Origin: Planctomycetota bacterium
GTDB taxonomy: Bacteria; Planctomycetota; Planctomycetia; Gemmatales; Gemmataceae
Length of the DNA: 60,706 nt
Reading direction: 5' to 3'
Assembly (NCBI GenBank): GCA_016872605.1
Contig: VGZI01000015.1
Span: 1 to 60,706, forward strand
The notes beneath the pieces were generated by a model, which was not told the DNA's origin, did no database searches, and saw only the letters and a program-made list of their open reading frames with translations. A program made the position numbers and the translations under genes. Below are positions 42,666 through 51,822 of the stretch, piece after piece; the stretch's first letter is position 1, and every line of letters starts with the position of its first letter.

Positions 42666-43664
42666 TTAGCCGTGCATTTCTTGGACGACGATGCGTTGAT
42701 GGCCGACGTGGTAAAGCGTGGTGAAATCTTCGCTGAAGATCGAATCGTGGGTATGCATCGGCAGGTTCATCTGGTGGATTATCGTGCGGTTGGCCGGGTT
42801 GTGGAAGAAGATGAACCCGTTGTTGCCGCCGCCGACGCCGCAAAGCCAATCGGCGCTCCAGATGAGGCGGTTGACGATACCCTGCTGCTGGCCTTGAAAT
42901 TCGTGGACGCGCTGGCGGCGGTTCCAGTCATGAATCTCGACGCGCGACGGACCGCCGATGCCATCGACGTTGCCGATCTGTCCGACGCCGCCGACGGCGA
43001 GTTGCGTGCCGTCCGGCGAGAACGCCAGGGAACGCACGCCGCCGATGGAGCGAATGCGTTGTACGCCGTCCCACGTATAAAGCGATGGGACTTCGACGCT
43101 TGAAAGCTGCCGGCCCGTCGCCACTTCCCAGATGACGACATGTCCGACGCGATCGCCGGTCGCCAGTTTCGTGCCGTCATTGGAGAAGGCGCAGCAATAG
43201 AGCATCGAGCCGAAGCCGGTCGGCGTGCGTTCTTCGTGCCCCGAAAGCTCGCGGATGCGTTCGCCGGTCGCGATGTTCCAGAGCTTGCACTTCATGTCGT
43301 CGGCAACGCTGGCAAGCTTGGTGCCATCGGGCGAGACTGCGAGCTGACGGATTTGCCGGGAGTGAGCATTGTCGATCGAGCGAATCTCGCGATTGTTGGC
43401 AAGGTCCCACCAGATGAGGCGGTTGTCATACCCGCCGGAGATGACGGTGTTGCCCGCGAGGCGCACAGCGTTGACGTAGCGGCCATGATCGGCGAGCTGG
43501 CGCGGCGTGGCGTTGGCCTGGCCGGCGTCGACCTCGTAGACCTTGTTGTCGTTGCTGGCGACGATCAGACGCGAGGTGTTCGGCACCCGCGCTACCGAGA
43601 ACAGGATATCGCGGCGGGTGATATCGCGGACGGTCCGCAGATTGCGTGGATTGGCCGGAGGCAT
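42666..43664 (-). CDS. WD40-repeat protein
   Basis: A 332-residue beta-propeller protein. Repeats are visible as VSPDGTKLASVADDMKCKLW, FSNDGTKLATGDRVGHVVIW, FSPDGTQLAVGGVGQ and similar blades. It has about seven WD40-type units. There is no signal peptide, so it is probably cytoplasmic. WD40 proteins bind partner proteins. It lies between a hairpin of family 1 and the small membrane protein; the DUF1501 gene is upstream on the same strand, and the three may form a transcript with the c-type dehydrogenase. Confidence 0.85.
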   Translation of the reverse strand: MPPANPRNLRTVRDITRRDILFSVARVPNTSRLIVASNDNKVYEVDAGQANATPRQLADHGRYVNAVRLAGNTVISGGYDNRLIWWDLANNREIRSIDNAHSRQIRQLAVSPDGTKLASVADDMKCKLWNIATGERIRELSGHEERTPTGFGSMLYCCAFSNDGTKLATGDRVGHVVIWEVATGRQLSSVEVPSLYTWDGVQRIRSIGGVRSLAFSPDGTQLAVGGVGQIGNVDGIGGPSRVEIHDWNRRQRVHEFQGQQQGIVNRLIWSADWLCGVGGGNNGFIFFHNPANRTIIHQMNLPMHTHDSIFSEDFTTLYHVGHQRIVVQEMHG

Positions 43665-43688
43665 GGTGGGAGTTCCAAATGTGCTTAA

Positions 43689-43726
43689 CGTTTAGCGCTC
43701 GCTGGGTGTGAGGCGAGCGTTAGACG
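43689..43726. repeat. Dispersed hairpin family 1, copy 2
   Basis: CGTTTAGCGCTCGC (43689-43702) with GCGAGCGTTAGACG (43713-43726), 14-bp arms with a mismatch, 10-nt loop. It lies between the DUF1501 and WD40 genes. Confidence 0.75.
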
Positions 43727-43743
43727 CAAGCGGCAAATGACAA

Positions 43744-45048
43744 TTACGCCAGCACTTCGCGGACGGGCTCGGTGCCGGGGTCGGTCAGCGGGATGGGGCG
43801 AGCGCCAAGGTAATAGTTGCGGTGGTGATTGATGCTCAGCGCGCGATAGATCGTCGCGAAAAGCCGAGCGGCGCCAATTTCGCCGTCGGCCACGCGCTGG
43901 CCTAGCTCGTCGCTGCGGCCATAAACCGTGCCGCCGCGAATGCCGCAGCCCGACAGCGTCGTGCTCCAGGCTGACGCGAAGTGATCGCGCCCGACGGTCG
44001 GGTTGATGTTCGGGGTGCGGCCAAACTCGGCAAGCGTAATGATGAGTGTGTTCTGCAGAAGGCCGCGATCTTCCAGGTCGTCGAGCAGAGTCGCCATGAC
44101 GTGATCGAGCTCGGGGACCATCTCCTGATGCGATTCGAAGTTCTGGGCGTGCGTGTCCCACCACGCTCGGCCTACGCGAACAAAGGGAACGCCGGCTTCG
44201 CTCAACCGCCGCGCTGCGAGGCACTGCCGGCCGAAAAGCGTGCTGCCATATCGATCACGAACGCGCTGCGGTTCGCGTTCTATGTCGAAAAGCGATTCGT
44301 TGGCCATGATGCCTTGGACACGGCCATATGCCTGATGGTGGCTATCGAGCGACGACGACGATCGCCCACGTTCGAAGTTCGAACTCAGTTGGTCACGCAG
44401 CCCGGCCCGTTCGCGATGGTCCTGGTCGCTGATGCCCCCGCGACGGATGTTCTCCGGAACCATCGACGTAGTGAGATCCATTGAACCGTAACGAGCTCCA
44501 AGGAAACCCGCGTGACCGGGCGCCATGCCGCGGCCTTCGGTTGCCGTGTAGAACGAAACGTAATCGGGAACCTGGCTATCCTCGCGCCCCATCTCGCGGG
44601 CCAGCACGGCGCCGAGATCGGGATAATCCACCGACGGCTCGCCCATCCGGCCACGCATCATGATGCGAGCAGCGGAGCCGTGATCGGCGTTGCGCGTGTT
44701 CAGCGAGCGGATGATGCAGGTGTCCTTGAAACGAGCAGCCATGCGCGGCATCAGCTCGGAGATGTGCACGCCCACTGACGAGGTCTGAATCGATTGGAAC
44801 GGTCCGCCGGTGACGACGCCTGGTTTCGGATCGAACGTTTCCAGCTGACTGGCGCCACCCGCGAGCCAAAGCATGATGACGCGTTTCTGCTGACGACGCA
44901 GGTCGGCCGCAACTTCCGGTGAACCAAGCACCTGGACTGCCGTCATGTCCGCGAATGCCGCCGTGCCCGCCATCGCTGCGAGTGACGTCAAGAATCCACG
45001 TCGGCTGACGGCATGGTCCGGCGAGCCGCAGAGTGGTTTTTGTGCCAT
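43744..45048 (-). CDS. DUF1501 family protein with Tat signal
   Basis: A 434-residue DUF1501 protein. The Tat signal is SRRGFLTSLAAMAGTA. Family motifs are IMLWLAGGASQLETFDPKPG, HISELMPRMAARFKDTCIIR, SLNTRNADHGSAARIMMRGR, FVRVGRAWWDTHAQNFESHQ, TLIITLAEFGRTPNINPTVG and GRDHF. The start at 45048 was chosen because the RR motif begins there; the longer frame adds an N-terminal extension without a signal. Alkaline-phosphatase-superfamily proteins of this type have unknown substrates. It is codirectional with the c-type dehydrogenase upstream (195-bp gap with a family 1 hairpin) and the WD40 gene downstream. Confidence 0.93.
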   Translation of the reverse strand: MAQKPLCGSPDHAVSRRGFLTSLAAMAGTAAFADMTAVQVLGSPEVAADLRRQQKRVIMLWLAGGASQLETFDPKPGVVTGGPFQSIQTSSVGVHISELMPRMAARFKDTCIIRSLNTRNADHGSAARIMMRGRMGEPSVDYPDLGAVLAREMGREDSQVPDYVSFYTATEGRGMAPGHAGFLGARYGSMDLTTSMVPENIRRGGISDQDHRERAGLRDQLSSNFERGRSSSSLDSHHQAYGRVQGIMANESLFDIEREPQRVRDRYGSTLFGRQCLAARRLSEAGVPFVRVGRAWWDTHAQNFESHQEMVPELDHVMATLLDDLEDRGLLQNTLIITLAEFGRTPNINPTVGRDHFASAWSTTLSGCGIRGGTVYGRSDELGQRVADGEIGAARLFATIYRALSINHHRNYYLGARPIPLTDPGTEPVREVLA

Positions 45049-45190
45049 GAAATGTCCCCCCAATGAGTCGTGTGATGGGCGCAGAATGCCCAGCGGTGTG
45101 AACAGACGCAGCGTACGCGCCGTTTGTAATAGTGTACACGTAATGTCGGCAAAGTGGTAGCGGAAAATTGGCCTCGATTGCAATCGCTTA

Positions 45191-45234
45191 CGTTTAGCGC
45201 TCGCATGGCGCCGGGCGAGCGCTAAAGGTAAACG
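45191..45234. repeat. Dispersed hairpin family 1, copy 3
   Basis: CGTTTAGCGCTCGC (45191-45204) with GCGAGCGCTAAAGGTAAACG (45215-45234). The right arm carries an extra inserted stretch, GGTA. Located between the dehydrogenase and DUF1501 genes. Confidence 0.75.
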
Positions 45235-45243
45235 GAGCTCGGC

Positions 45244-48200
45244 CTACTTCCGAAACATCTTGTGATTGCGGTCGCCGCGCGAGTAGAGGTAAGCGACCAG
45301 GTCAAGGATTTCTTCACGTTCGAAGCCATCGAGCAAGCCTTCGGGCATCATGGAAATCTTGGAGGGCGTGATCGATTCAACCAGGTTGCGGTTAACGTTC
45401 ACCAGCTTGTTCGGGTCGAGCATGTCGGTGTTGATGATCATGCCGTCGCCGGCGAGGTTGACTACGCGGCCGACAATCTGGCGTCCGTCGGTGGTCGTGA
45501 CGACGATGGCGGCGTACTGGTCGCTGATGTTTTTCGACGGATTGATGACTTTCTCCATGAGATCGCGCGTGCCGAAGCGTCCGGAGATAATGGTGAGGTC
45601 CGGCCCGGTGCCACCGCCTTCGCTGTTAAAGCGGTGACAGGCGAAGCACTTGGCCTCGCCGAAGAGGTTGCGACCCTTGTCGAAATCGCGGCCGGTCAAG
45701 CCCTTCTCCACAATTTGCGTGAGTTCGTCCGCCGTGTACTTCTGGACGAGCGGGCGCTGCTTAAACTTGAACTTCGGCGATGCGGGCGTCGGCACGCTGG
45801 AGATGACATCGAAAAGGGCGCGGTTCTCGTTCAACGACAGAGATTTGATGGTGTCGGTGCGGATGTTGCGCAGGAAGCCGTGGAAGCTATTGCCGCCGCG
45901 ATAATTGGCCGCCTTGTGGAACCAGTTAAGAAAATCCTCGCGTTGCTTCAAGGTCCAGCCGGTTTTGACGCTGCGCAAGGACAAGGCATATTCGATTTGC
46001 TCTTCCTGCGTCGGCGCTTTGGCCAGGAGTGCCAGCGTCTTGGCCACGCCACCCGGTACTTCGAGGTGGCAGATCAGCTTGCACAATTCAGCATTCACAT
46101 CGCGTGATTTGTCCGGATACCAGGCGTCGATGCGTTTGCCTGCGCGGTCTTTCCATTCGGCCCCCGGCATGCCGCCACGAATGAATGCGAGCTGGTAAGC
46201 GCGGAGGCAATCGATCTTCTGAACGACAGTCAGGTTCGGCCAGTCAATGCGCTCCAGGGCCTCAAGGAGGTGGTCACGTGCCATCGGACCGCTGACGCGT
46301 GCCAGAGCGATCATCGCCTGGGTCAGGGCCACGGGGTGCTTTTCATCGAGGGCCTTTTTCATCCAGCCATTCGGTTTCTGGAACTCCAGCACGGTGCGGG
46401 CGGCGTAGCGAAGGAAGCGATCCTCACTGCTCAGGTGGAGCCAGGCCTCGTTGATGGCGTCGGGGTCATTTTTGCCGTAATACGACTCGAGCTTCCTTCG
46501 CGCGTCGCGCGCGGGGTACGCCATCTTGGGCCCGCCTTCTTTCGGTTCGTTCGTCAACTTGCCGGTGTAGGTCACGCGGTAAAGGCCGGACATCGTCGTG
46601 CGGCCGCCGATGGTGAAGTACAAGGCCCCGTCCTTGGGATTGACGATGAGATCAGTGAGCGGCAAAGGCGAGCCGGTCAGAAACTCCTCAAGCTCGCCTT
46701 TGTACGTCGCGCCATCGGGCGTTAGGTGGCACGCATAGAGCTTACCGTAGCTCCAGTCGCAGCAGAACAGCGCCTCTTCATACTTGGCGGGAAACTTCGC
46801 GCCGTAGCCGAAGACGATGCCCGTGGGGCTGCCGGGACCGACGTTGACAACGGGCGGTAGATTGTCGGGATGGTACTCATACATTTTGCCCGTGCCGCCG
46901 CGCCAGCCGAACTCGCTGCCCGGCACGGCGTGGCAGATTCGCGTCGGGCGGTACCACGGCAAGTTCATGTCCCATTCCATATCGGAGTCGTAGGTGAAGA
47001 GTTCGCCGTCGCGATTGAAGGCGATGTCGTACTGGTTGCGGTAGCCCATGGAGATGAGCGTCCAGTCTTTGCCGTCCTTGTCGGTTTTGTAGATGCATCC
47101 GGCCGGGGCCATAATGCCGACGGCGTGTCCGCTGGCGTCCCACAATCGCGGCGTGAGGAAGTCCTCGCCCCAAATCGGCGGCACGGTGGTGCGACTCGTT
47201 TTGACGGGCTTGGTATGATTGCCATGCACGACATAGAGCGATTTCCCATCGGGACCGGGCACGACCGCGTGTGGGCCATGCTCGCCGTTGCCTTCTATCT
47301 CGCGCAGCAGTTCCTTCTTATCGAGAAGGTCCTCATCGTTGGTCGACGTCACGCGCCATAAGCCGCGCGGCTTGTACTTTCGGCCCTCGTTGACGACGAC
47401 ATAGAGGGCGTCAAAGGCCCAGCACAGGCCGTGGGCTTCGCCGAGTTCGACGGGGAGCTCCTGAACTTTGGTGTCTTCCGGTTTTTTGCCGATGGCGGGC
47501 GGGAAGATTCGATAGAGCTTGCCATATTGATCGGATGTGATGAGCCGGCCCTTGTTATCGACGGTCATGCTGACCCAGGAGCCTTGCGTCGCTTTGGGGA
47601 CGGAGTAGAGCAACTCGACCTTGAAGTCCTTCTTGACCTTGATGAGTTCGATCGGCGTGGCTGTCGGCTTCTTAAACTTGGCGGTCCCTTGCAGGGCCGC
47701 TTCGGTGACCTGCACCCACGGCGCGGCGCCGAGCTTGCCGACGACCGTCGCCGGTCGCCAGTTGTTGGGGGTGAAGTCGGCCGTTTTCCAGCCGGCGTCT
47801 TCGGGCTTGTCGGTAGTCTGCCAAGTGCCATCAGTGACGATCGTGATCGTCTGCTTCTTCGAGTTTTGCAGAACGATCTTCACGAGGAGGCCGGCTGGGC
47901 CGTCGGTGTTGTGGGCCTTGACCGCGATGACATTTTTCACGGGTTGGCCGACAACCGTGGGATTGATGAAGGCGTCGGTGACCTCACGAAAGACGGGCGA
48001 GTCCCAGTTGTCGCTCGTGATGACTTCTTTGCCGTTGATGTAGACGGTCATGTGGTTGTCGCACGTTCCGTAGAGCCGAGCGCTGGTGACGCGGTATTCG
48101 AGGCCGACCTCCTTTCGGAAGAAGACGGTCTGGTTGCTGCGCGTCTCGTCGGCCCAAATCCACGACGGAGCCGGCGCGGCCTTGGCCTTGGCTTCTGCCT

Positions 48201-48276
48201 CAAGCGGCACGAAACGCACGATGGCGAGGATGGCGAGGGCGACGACGGCAAAAAGTACGACGCGCAGTTTCGTCAC
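45244..48276 (-). CDS. PVC-type membrane-bound dehydrogenase with cytochrome c
   Basis: A 1010-residue exported protein. A hydrophobic N-terminal anchor (VTKLRVVLFAVVALAILAIV) is followed by a jelly-roll region (about 40-190: SARLYGTCDNHMTVYINGKE, RPATVVGKLGAAPW). A six-bladed propeller comes next, with sugar/sorbosone dehydrogenase-like motifs (WVSMTVDNKGRLITSDQYGK, NGEHGPHAVVPGPDGKSLYV, IAFNRDGELFTYDSDMEWDM), then a HEAT-like helical region. At the C-terminus is a cytochrome c domain with CFACHRF and TGPDLT, followed by a planctomycete C-tail ending DLVAYLYSRGD. The GTG at 48276 is preferred because GGGAG precedes it. It would pass electrons from an unknown substrate in the periplasm. Confidence 0.9.
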   Translation of the reverse strand: MTKLRVVLFAVVALAILAIVRFVPLEAEAKAKAAPAPSWIWADETRSNQTVFFRKEVGLEYRVTSARLYGTCDNHMTVYINGKEVITSDNWDSPVFREVTDAFINPTVVGQPVKNVIAVKAHNTDGPAGLLVKIVLQNSKKQTITIVTDGTWQTTDKPEDAGWKTADFTPNNWRPATVVGKLGAAPWVQVTEAALQGTAKFKKPTATPIELIKVKKDFKVELLYSVPKATQGSWVSMTVDNKGRLITSDQYGKLYRIFPPAIGKKPEDTKVQELPVELGEAHGLCWAFDALYVVVNEGRKYKPRGLWRVTSTNDEDLLDKKELLREIEGNGEHGPHAVVPGPDGKSLYVVHGNHTKPVKTSRTTVPPIWGEDFLTPRLWDASGHAVGIMAPAGCIYKTDKDGKDWTLISMGYRNQYDIAFNRDGELFTYDSDMEWDMNLPWYRPTRICHAVPGSEFGWRGGTGKMYEYHPDNLPPVVNVGPGSPTGIVFGYGAKFPAKYEEALFCCDWSYGKLYACHLTPDGATYKGELEEFLTGSPLPLTDLIVNPKDGALYFTIGGRTTMSGLYRVTYTGKLTNEPKEGGPKMAYPARDARRKLESYYGKNDPDAINEAWLHLSSEDRFLRYAARTVLEFQKPNGWMKKALDEKHPVALTQAMIALARVSGPMARDHLLEALERIDWPNLTVVQKIDCLRAYQLAFIRGGMPGAEWKDRAGKRIDAWYPDKSRDVNAELCKLICHLEVPGGVAKTLALLAKAPTQEEQIEYALSLRSVKTGWTLKQREDFLNWFHKAANYRGGNSFHGFLRNIRTDTIKSLSLNENRALFDVISSVPTPASPKFKFKQRPLVQKYTADELTQIVEKGLTGRDFDKGRNLFGEAKCFACHRFNSEGGGTGPDLTIISGRFGTRDLMEKVINPSKNISDQYAAIVVTTTDGRQIVGRVVNLAGDGMIINTDMLDPNKLVNVNRNLVESITPSKISMMPEGLLDGFEREEILDLVAYLYSRGDRNHKMFRK

Positions 48277-48368
48277 GGCAAGACTCCCGATGGCAACATG
48301 ATAAAGTAGAGGGACATTCGATATGGTATCGAAACTCACATTGGCGACGATTGCCGGCGCGGGTCATA

Positions 48369-48450
48369 GGGACAAGCCGCCAGCTTGTCCCCGCGTCCGG
48401 TGGGACAATGTTCTTCACCCGGCGTAAGGGACAAGCTGGCAGCTTGTCCC
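48369..48450. repeat. Two GGGACAAGC dyads (dispersed hairpin family 3)
   Basis: GGGACAAGCCGCCAGCTTGTCC plus one base at 48369-48391 and a closely similar perfect dyad at 48428-48450, about 35 bp apart. The second ends at the stop codon of fbp, and both separate it from the dehydrogenase gene. Confidence 0.75.
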
Positions 48451-49454
48451 TACGCTGGAGAGACGAACCGCGCCAGCGCCTCCATCTCGGCGCCGCTACC
48501 GACCATCAAGGCCGTGCGCTCGTGCAGACTGTGCGGCGTTTTGTCGAGGATGCGCATCGTGCCGTCGGTCGCCTTGCCGCCGGCTTGCTCAGCGAGAAAT
48601 GCGATCGGGTTGGCTTCGTACATGAGCCGCAGCTTGCCGGACGGATGCGACGCCGTCGGCGGATAGAGGAAGATGCCGCCCTTGAGCAAGGTGCGATGAA
48701 AGTCAGCGACCAGCGAGCCGATGTAGCGCGACGAATACTTCCGACCGCTTTCCCCCGACCGCAGATACGCGAGATACTTCCGATATCCTCCCGGAAACGT
48801 GTCGGCGTTGGCCTCATTGCACGAGTAGATTGATCCGGACGCCGGCATCCTGATATTCGGATGGCTGATCAAATAAGCTCCGATCGATGGATCGAGCGTG
48901 AAGCCGTTGACGCCGTTGCCTGCCGTGTAAACGAACATCGTCGAACTGCCATAGACAACGTACCCGGCAGCGAGCTGCTTGAAACCAGGCTGTAACACAT
49001 CTTCCAGAGGCGTCCGGAATCGATCTGGCTCCGGCGCGCGGCGAAGAATCGAGAAGATCGTTCCCACGGACACGTTCACATCGATGTTGCTGGATCCGTC
49101 CAGAGGATCGAACACAACGACATACTTGCCGTGTTCCCAATCGCGCTGGGAAACGACCGGCTCGTCGTCCTCCTCCGACGCCATGACGGCGACATTGCCG
49201 CGATTGCCCAGACAGTTGAGCAGCGCCTGATTGGCGATCACATCGAGCTTCTGGACAACTTCGCCTTGGATGTTCGCGGCGCCGCCCGCAGCTCCGGCGA
49301 TGTCGGCGAGGCCAGCACGACGTACCTGGGCGGCAATCAACTTGGTCGCCAGCGTGATGCCGGAGAGCAGCCAGGAGAACTCGCCCGATGCAGCAGGCCG
49401 CAATCGGCGTTGCTCTTCGAGAATGTGCTGCTGCACAGTCATGGGGGTGGACAT
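48450..49454 (-). CDS. fbp: Fructose-1,6-bisphosphatase class I
   Basis: A 334-residue enzyme that hydrolyses fructose-1,6-bisphosphate in gluconeogenesis. Class I motifs are VVFDPLDGSSNIDVNVSVGT (metal-binding), MASEEDDEPVV (catalytic Glu region), AAGYVVYGSSTMFVYTAGNG, SRYIGSLVADFHRTLLKGGI, FLYPPTASHPSGKLRLMYEA and NPIAFLAEQAGGKATDG. The ATG at 49454 follows GGATGAG-like sequence; another start at 49463 is possible. Length and order fit family members from other bacteria. The neighbour downstream, towards lower coordinates, is the c-type dehydrogenase. Confidence 0.97.
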   Translation of the reverse strand: MSTPMTVQQHILEEQRRLRPAASGEFSWLLSGITLATKLIAAQVRRAGLADIAGAAGGAANIQGEVVQKLDVIANQALLNCLGNRGNVAVMASEEDDEPVVSQRDWEHGKYVVVFDPLDGSSNIDVNVSVGTIFSILRRAPEPDRFRTPLEDVLQPGFKQLAAGYVVYGSSTMFVYTAGNGVNGFTLDPSIGAYLISHPNIRMPASGSIYSCNEANADTFPGGYRKYLAYLRSGESGRKYSSRYIGSLVADFHRTLLKGGIFLYPPTASHPSGKLRLMYEANPIAFLAEQAGGKATDGTMRILDKTPHSLHERTALMVGSGAEMEALARFVSPA

Positions 49455-49469
49455 GAATCTCATCCGTCC

Positions 49470-49545
49470 TAGGTCAAGAATCAGGGGTCAGGGATCAGGA
49501 GTCAGGGCTCGGAAGGAGTCACACTGACTCCTGTCTCCTGACCGC
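49470..49545. repeat. Degenerate GTCAGG-unit hairpin (S23-arm-like)
   Basis: GGTCAGGGATCAGGAGTCA (49486-49504) matches the reverse complement of 49525-49543 with two differences. The units resemble short tandem GTCAGG/ATCAGG repeats, a composition like that of the element arms at 57056-57178. It lies directly upstream of fbp and its promoter. Confidence 0.7.
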
Positions 49546-49548
49546 TGC

Positions 49549-49580
49549 CTTCCTTCCTTCCTTCCTTCCTTCCTTCCTTC
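49549..49580. repeat. CTTC microsatellite, eight units
   Basis: 32 bp of perfect CTTC repeats directly following the hairpin. GGAAGGAAGG stretches recur in other repeats of the window. Confidence 0.9.
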
Positions 49581-49618
49581 AGTGAAACCGGTGGCCCTAC
49601 CAAGCCGCTCGCCTCGTG

Positions 49619-49870
49619 TCACGGCGTCGGCTGGGCGGCTTCCGTTCCAACCTTCACGATGTGGCGCAGGTCGATATGAATCGTCCGTTTGATCAACGGC
49701 TTGTCCACGCCGGTTTGGTCATGCAAGGGGACGACCAACACGGCCATTCCCATGCCAACCCAGATCAATTCCCGATTGCGAACTTCGTGGATCGTGCCGT
49801 CGCGTACGAAAAGGCGCAGCGGAACGAACGGCTTTTGCGTGACGAGTTTCTGAAGGTCGGCGGAGGTCAT
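49619..49870 (-). CDS. Conserved small planctomycete protein
   Basis: An 83-residue protein starting MTSADLQKLVTQKPFVPLRL. Its pattern (FVRDGTIHEVRNRELIWVGM, then PLIKRTIHIDLRHIVKV) is that of a short planctomycete family known only as hypothetical. No membrane segment or enzyme motif. The start at 49870 is chosen because the longer frame lacks a leader and because the family begins there. A TPP enzyme gene starts 109 bp away on the other strand. Confidence 0.75.
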   Translation of the reverse strand: MTSADLQKLVTQKPFVPLRLFVRDGTIHEVRNRELIWVGMGMAVLVVPLHDQTGVDKPLIKRTIHIDLRHIVKVGTEAAQPTP

Positions 49871-49979
49871 GCTTTGCCTCGCTTTTTCTGAAGGCCGGGG
49901 GCTATCATCGTATCTTACCGTCCGACCGAACATCTCGCAATGAGCCGATGGACGCCAAACGCGGCAATACAATACTCGT

Positions 49980-51602
49980 ATGACCGGCGCCGATCTGCTC
50001 GTGAAGTCGTTGTACGCATGCGGCGTGCGCATCGTTTTCGGCATGCCGGGGTCGCACACCGTCGCGATTTACGATGCCATCGAACGACACGGCGGCATTC
50101 ACACCATACTCACTCGCAATGAACAGGCCGGCGCCTTTGCTGCCGATGGGTATGCCCGCGTCACCGGGCAGCCTGGCGTCATCTGCACCACGGCAGGCCC
50201 CGGCGCCACCAACGCCCTCACCGGCATCGGCGAAGCCTGGGGGGATTCCGTTCCCGTACTGCTCATCACCGGCCAAGTCAATCACGATCGCCTCTGTCAA
50301 GAGTGCGGCAACTATCACGAAACCGACCTCGAGAGCATCTTCCGCCCGTGCACGAAATACGTCGGCACGGTCATGGACCATCGCCAAACTCCTGACATGG
50401 TCGCCGAAGCCTGGCAGGCGATGACCACGGGGCGACCGCGGCCAGCGGCCCTGATCTTGCCACAGGATTTGATGGGGATGGATTGCAAAGTTGATTTGCC
50501 CGTCGCGGACGTTACTAGTCCGCTGCGCAAGCGAGGGCAATCATTCGATCCCATGCTTGCGCTGCGGGCTGGTGAGCTTCTTTCACGGGCTCAGCGTCCC
50601 GTCCTTCTCGCCGGCGGCGGCACGGTTTGGGCAAACGCCGGGCCGGAGCTGCGGCAACTGGCGGCGTTGCTCGATTGCCCCATCATCACCTCGCAACAAG
50701 GCAAAGGCATCGTCGACGAACGCGATCGGTACTCACTGGGCCATGCCCGGTCGGCCCGGGGCCGACTCGCTCAGGAACACGCCGACGCCATGCTCGCCAT
50801 CGGCTGCCGCTTTACGGAAGTGATGACCGGCTTTCGCAAGATGCATGTTCCGAAGCAGTTGATTCAGATCGACATCAATCCCTGCGAAATTGGCATGAAC
50901 TATCCGGTCGAAGTCGGCATCGTCGCTGACGCCAAAGAGGCATTGCAAGCAATCCTCACGGAACTGCCGACCCAGGTGAACAGCGATTGGAGCGAAGTCT
51001 GGCCGATCGCCCGCGCCGCCAAGCGAGCGACGTCAGAATGGATCATCGATGTGCTGCGTGCGGAAATTCCTGATGACGCTGTCGTGTTCACTGACGCCAG
51101 CGAGATGGCGTACCGCATGCACACCGACTTCCCGGCGTACCTGCCGCGATCGTTCTTCTATCCGTCAAATTACATCGCGCTCGGCTGGGGCTTTCCCGCC
51201 GCCATCGGCGCCGCTAGCGGCTTCGCGCTCGCAGCGGGCCCACGAGGCCCGAAGCCGCAGGCGTCGCGGCTCGTCGTCAGCTTTTCCGGCGACGGCGGGT
51301 TCGTGATGACATGCCAAGAACTGGCGACCGCGGCGCGGTACCAGTTGCGGATGATCATCATCATCCACAACGACAACGCCTACGGCGCGATCAAGCATTT
51401 GCAGCGCATCAAGTATGAGAGCCGATTCCGCGACACCGACCTGAACAATCCTGATCTCTTGGCGCTAGCGCAAGCCTTCGGCGTTCCGGCGCGGCGCGCC
51501 GGTACTGCGGACGCCTTCCGCGATGCTTTGCGTGAAGCACAGCGCCAGGATGGACCGTTTGTCATCGAAGTACCAGACAAATGGCGCTACTTGCGGCACT
51601 GA
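49980..51602 (+). CDS. Thiamine-pyrophosphate enzyme, acetolactate synthase-like
   Basis: A 540-residue TPP-dependent enzyme related to acetolactate synthase large subunits. The N-terminal Pyr domain has GMPGSHTVAIYD and LTRNEQAGAFAADGYAR with the conserved Glu that activates TPP, then CTTAGPGATNALTGIGEAWG. The central domain includes LLAGGGTVWANAG. The PP domain has SFSGDGGFVMTCQELATAAR, then IIIIHNDNAYGAI giving the GDG...N Mg-TPP site. True IlvB proteins also need a small regulatory subunit, which is not seen here, and the substrate could be another 2-oxo acid. Most planctomycete annotations call these thiamine pyrophosphate-binding proteins. Confidence 0.88.
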   Translation: MTGADLLVKSLYACGVRIVFGMPGSHTVAIYDAIERHGGIHTILTRNEQAGAFAADGYARVTGQPGVICTTAGPGATNALTGIGEAWGDSVPVLLITGQVNHDRLCQECGNYHETDLESIFRPCTKYVGTVMDHRQTPDMVAEAWQAMTTGRPRPAALILPQDLMGMDCKVDLPVADVTSPLRKRGQSFDPMLALRAGELLSRAQRPVLLAGGGTVWANAGPELRQLAALLDCPIITSQQGKGIVDERDRYSLGHARSARGRLAQEHADAMLAIGCRFTEVMTGFRKMHVPKQLIQIDINPCEIGMNYPVEVGIVADAKEALQAILTELPTQVNSDWSEVWPIARAAKRATSEWIIDVLRAEIPDDAVVFTDASEMAYRMHTDFPAYLPRSFFYPSNYIALGWGFPAAIGAASGFALAAGPRGPKPQASRLVVSFSGDGGFVMTCQELATAARYQLRMIIIIHNDNAYGAIKHLQRIKYESRFRDTDLNNPDLLALAQAFGVPARRAGTADAFRDALREAQRQDGPFVIEVPDKWRYLRH

Positions 51603-51633
51603 GTCCCCCGATTCGATGCGAACCCTCCTTTTT

Positions 51634-51689
51634 CGTTTAGCGTTCGCAGCGCGCCATGCGATCACACGGCGCACGGCGAACGCTAAACG
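51634..51689. repeat. Dispersed hairpin family 1, copy 4
   Basis: CGTTTAGCGTTCGC (51634-51647) and its perfect reverse complement GCGAACGCTAAACG (51676-51689), 14-bp arms, 28-nt loop. It follows the stop of the TPP-enzyme gene by about 30 bp and could serve as its terminator. Confidence 0.8.
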
Positions 51690-51822
51690 AAGACAGTCCC
51701 GCACTGTTGCGCCGGCTCTTCCAACGGACAATTCTTCTTGAAATCTGGCGAGAATCCGGAACAATAAAGCGCCGTCACAGTAAGTGGATGCGTGGGTCAG
51801 CAAACTCTGACGAGGATTTGCC

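Noticed and set aside
45262..46107. 281-residue plus-strand frame over the dehydrogenase gene
   Set aside because: Antisense to the cytochrome c and helical region; composition is that of a shadow frame.
49549..49580. CTTC tract as a CRISPR-like or VNTR-coded repeat
   Set aside because: A simple 4-bp microsatellite outside genes; no spacers.
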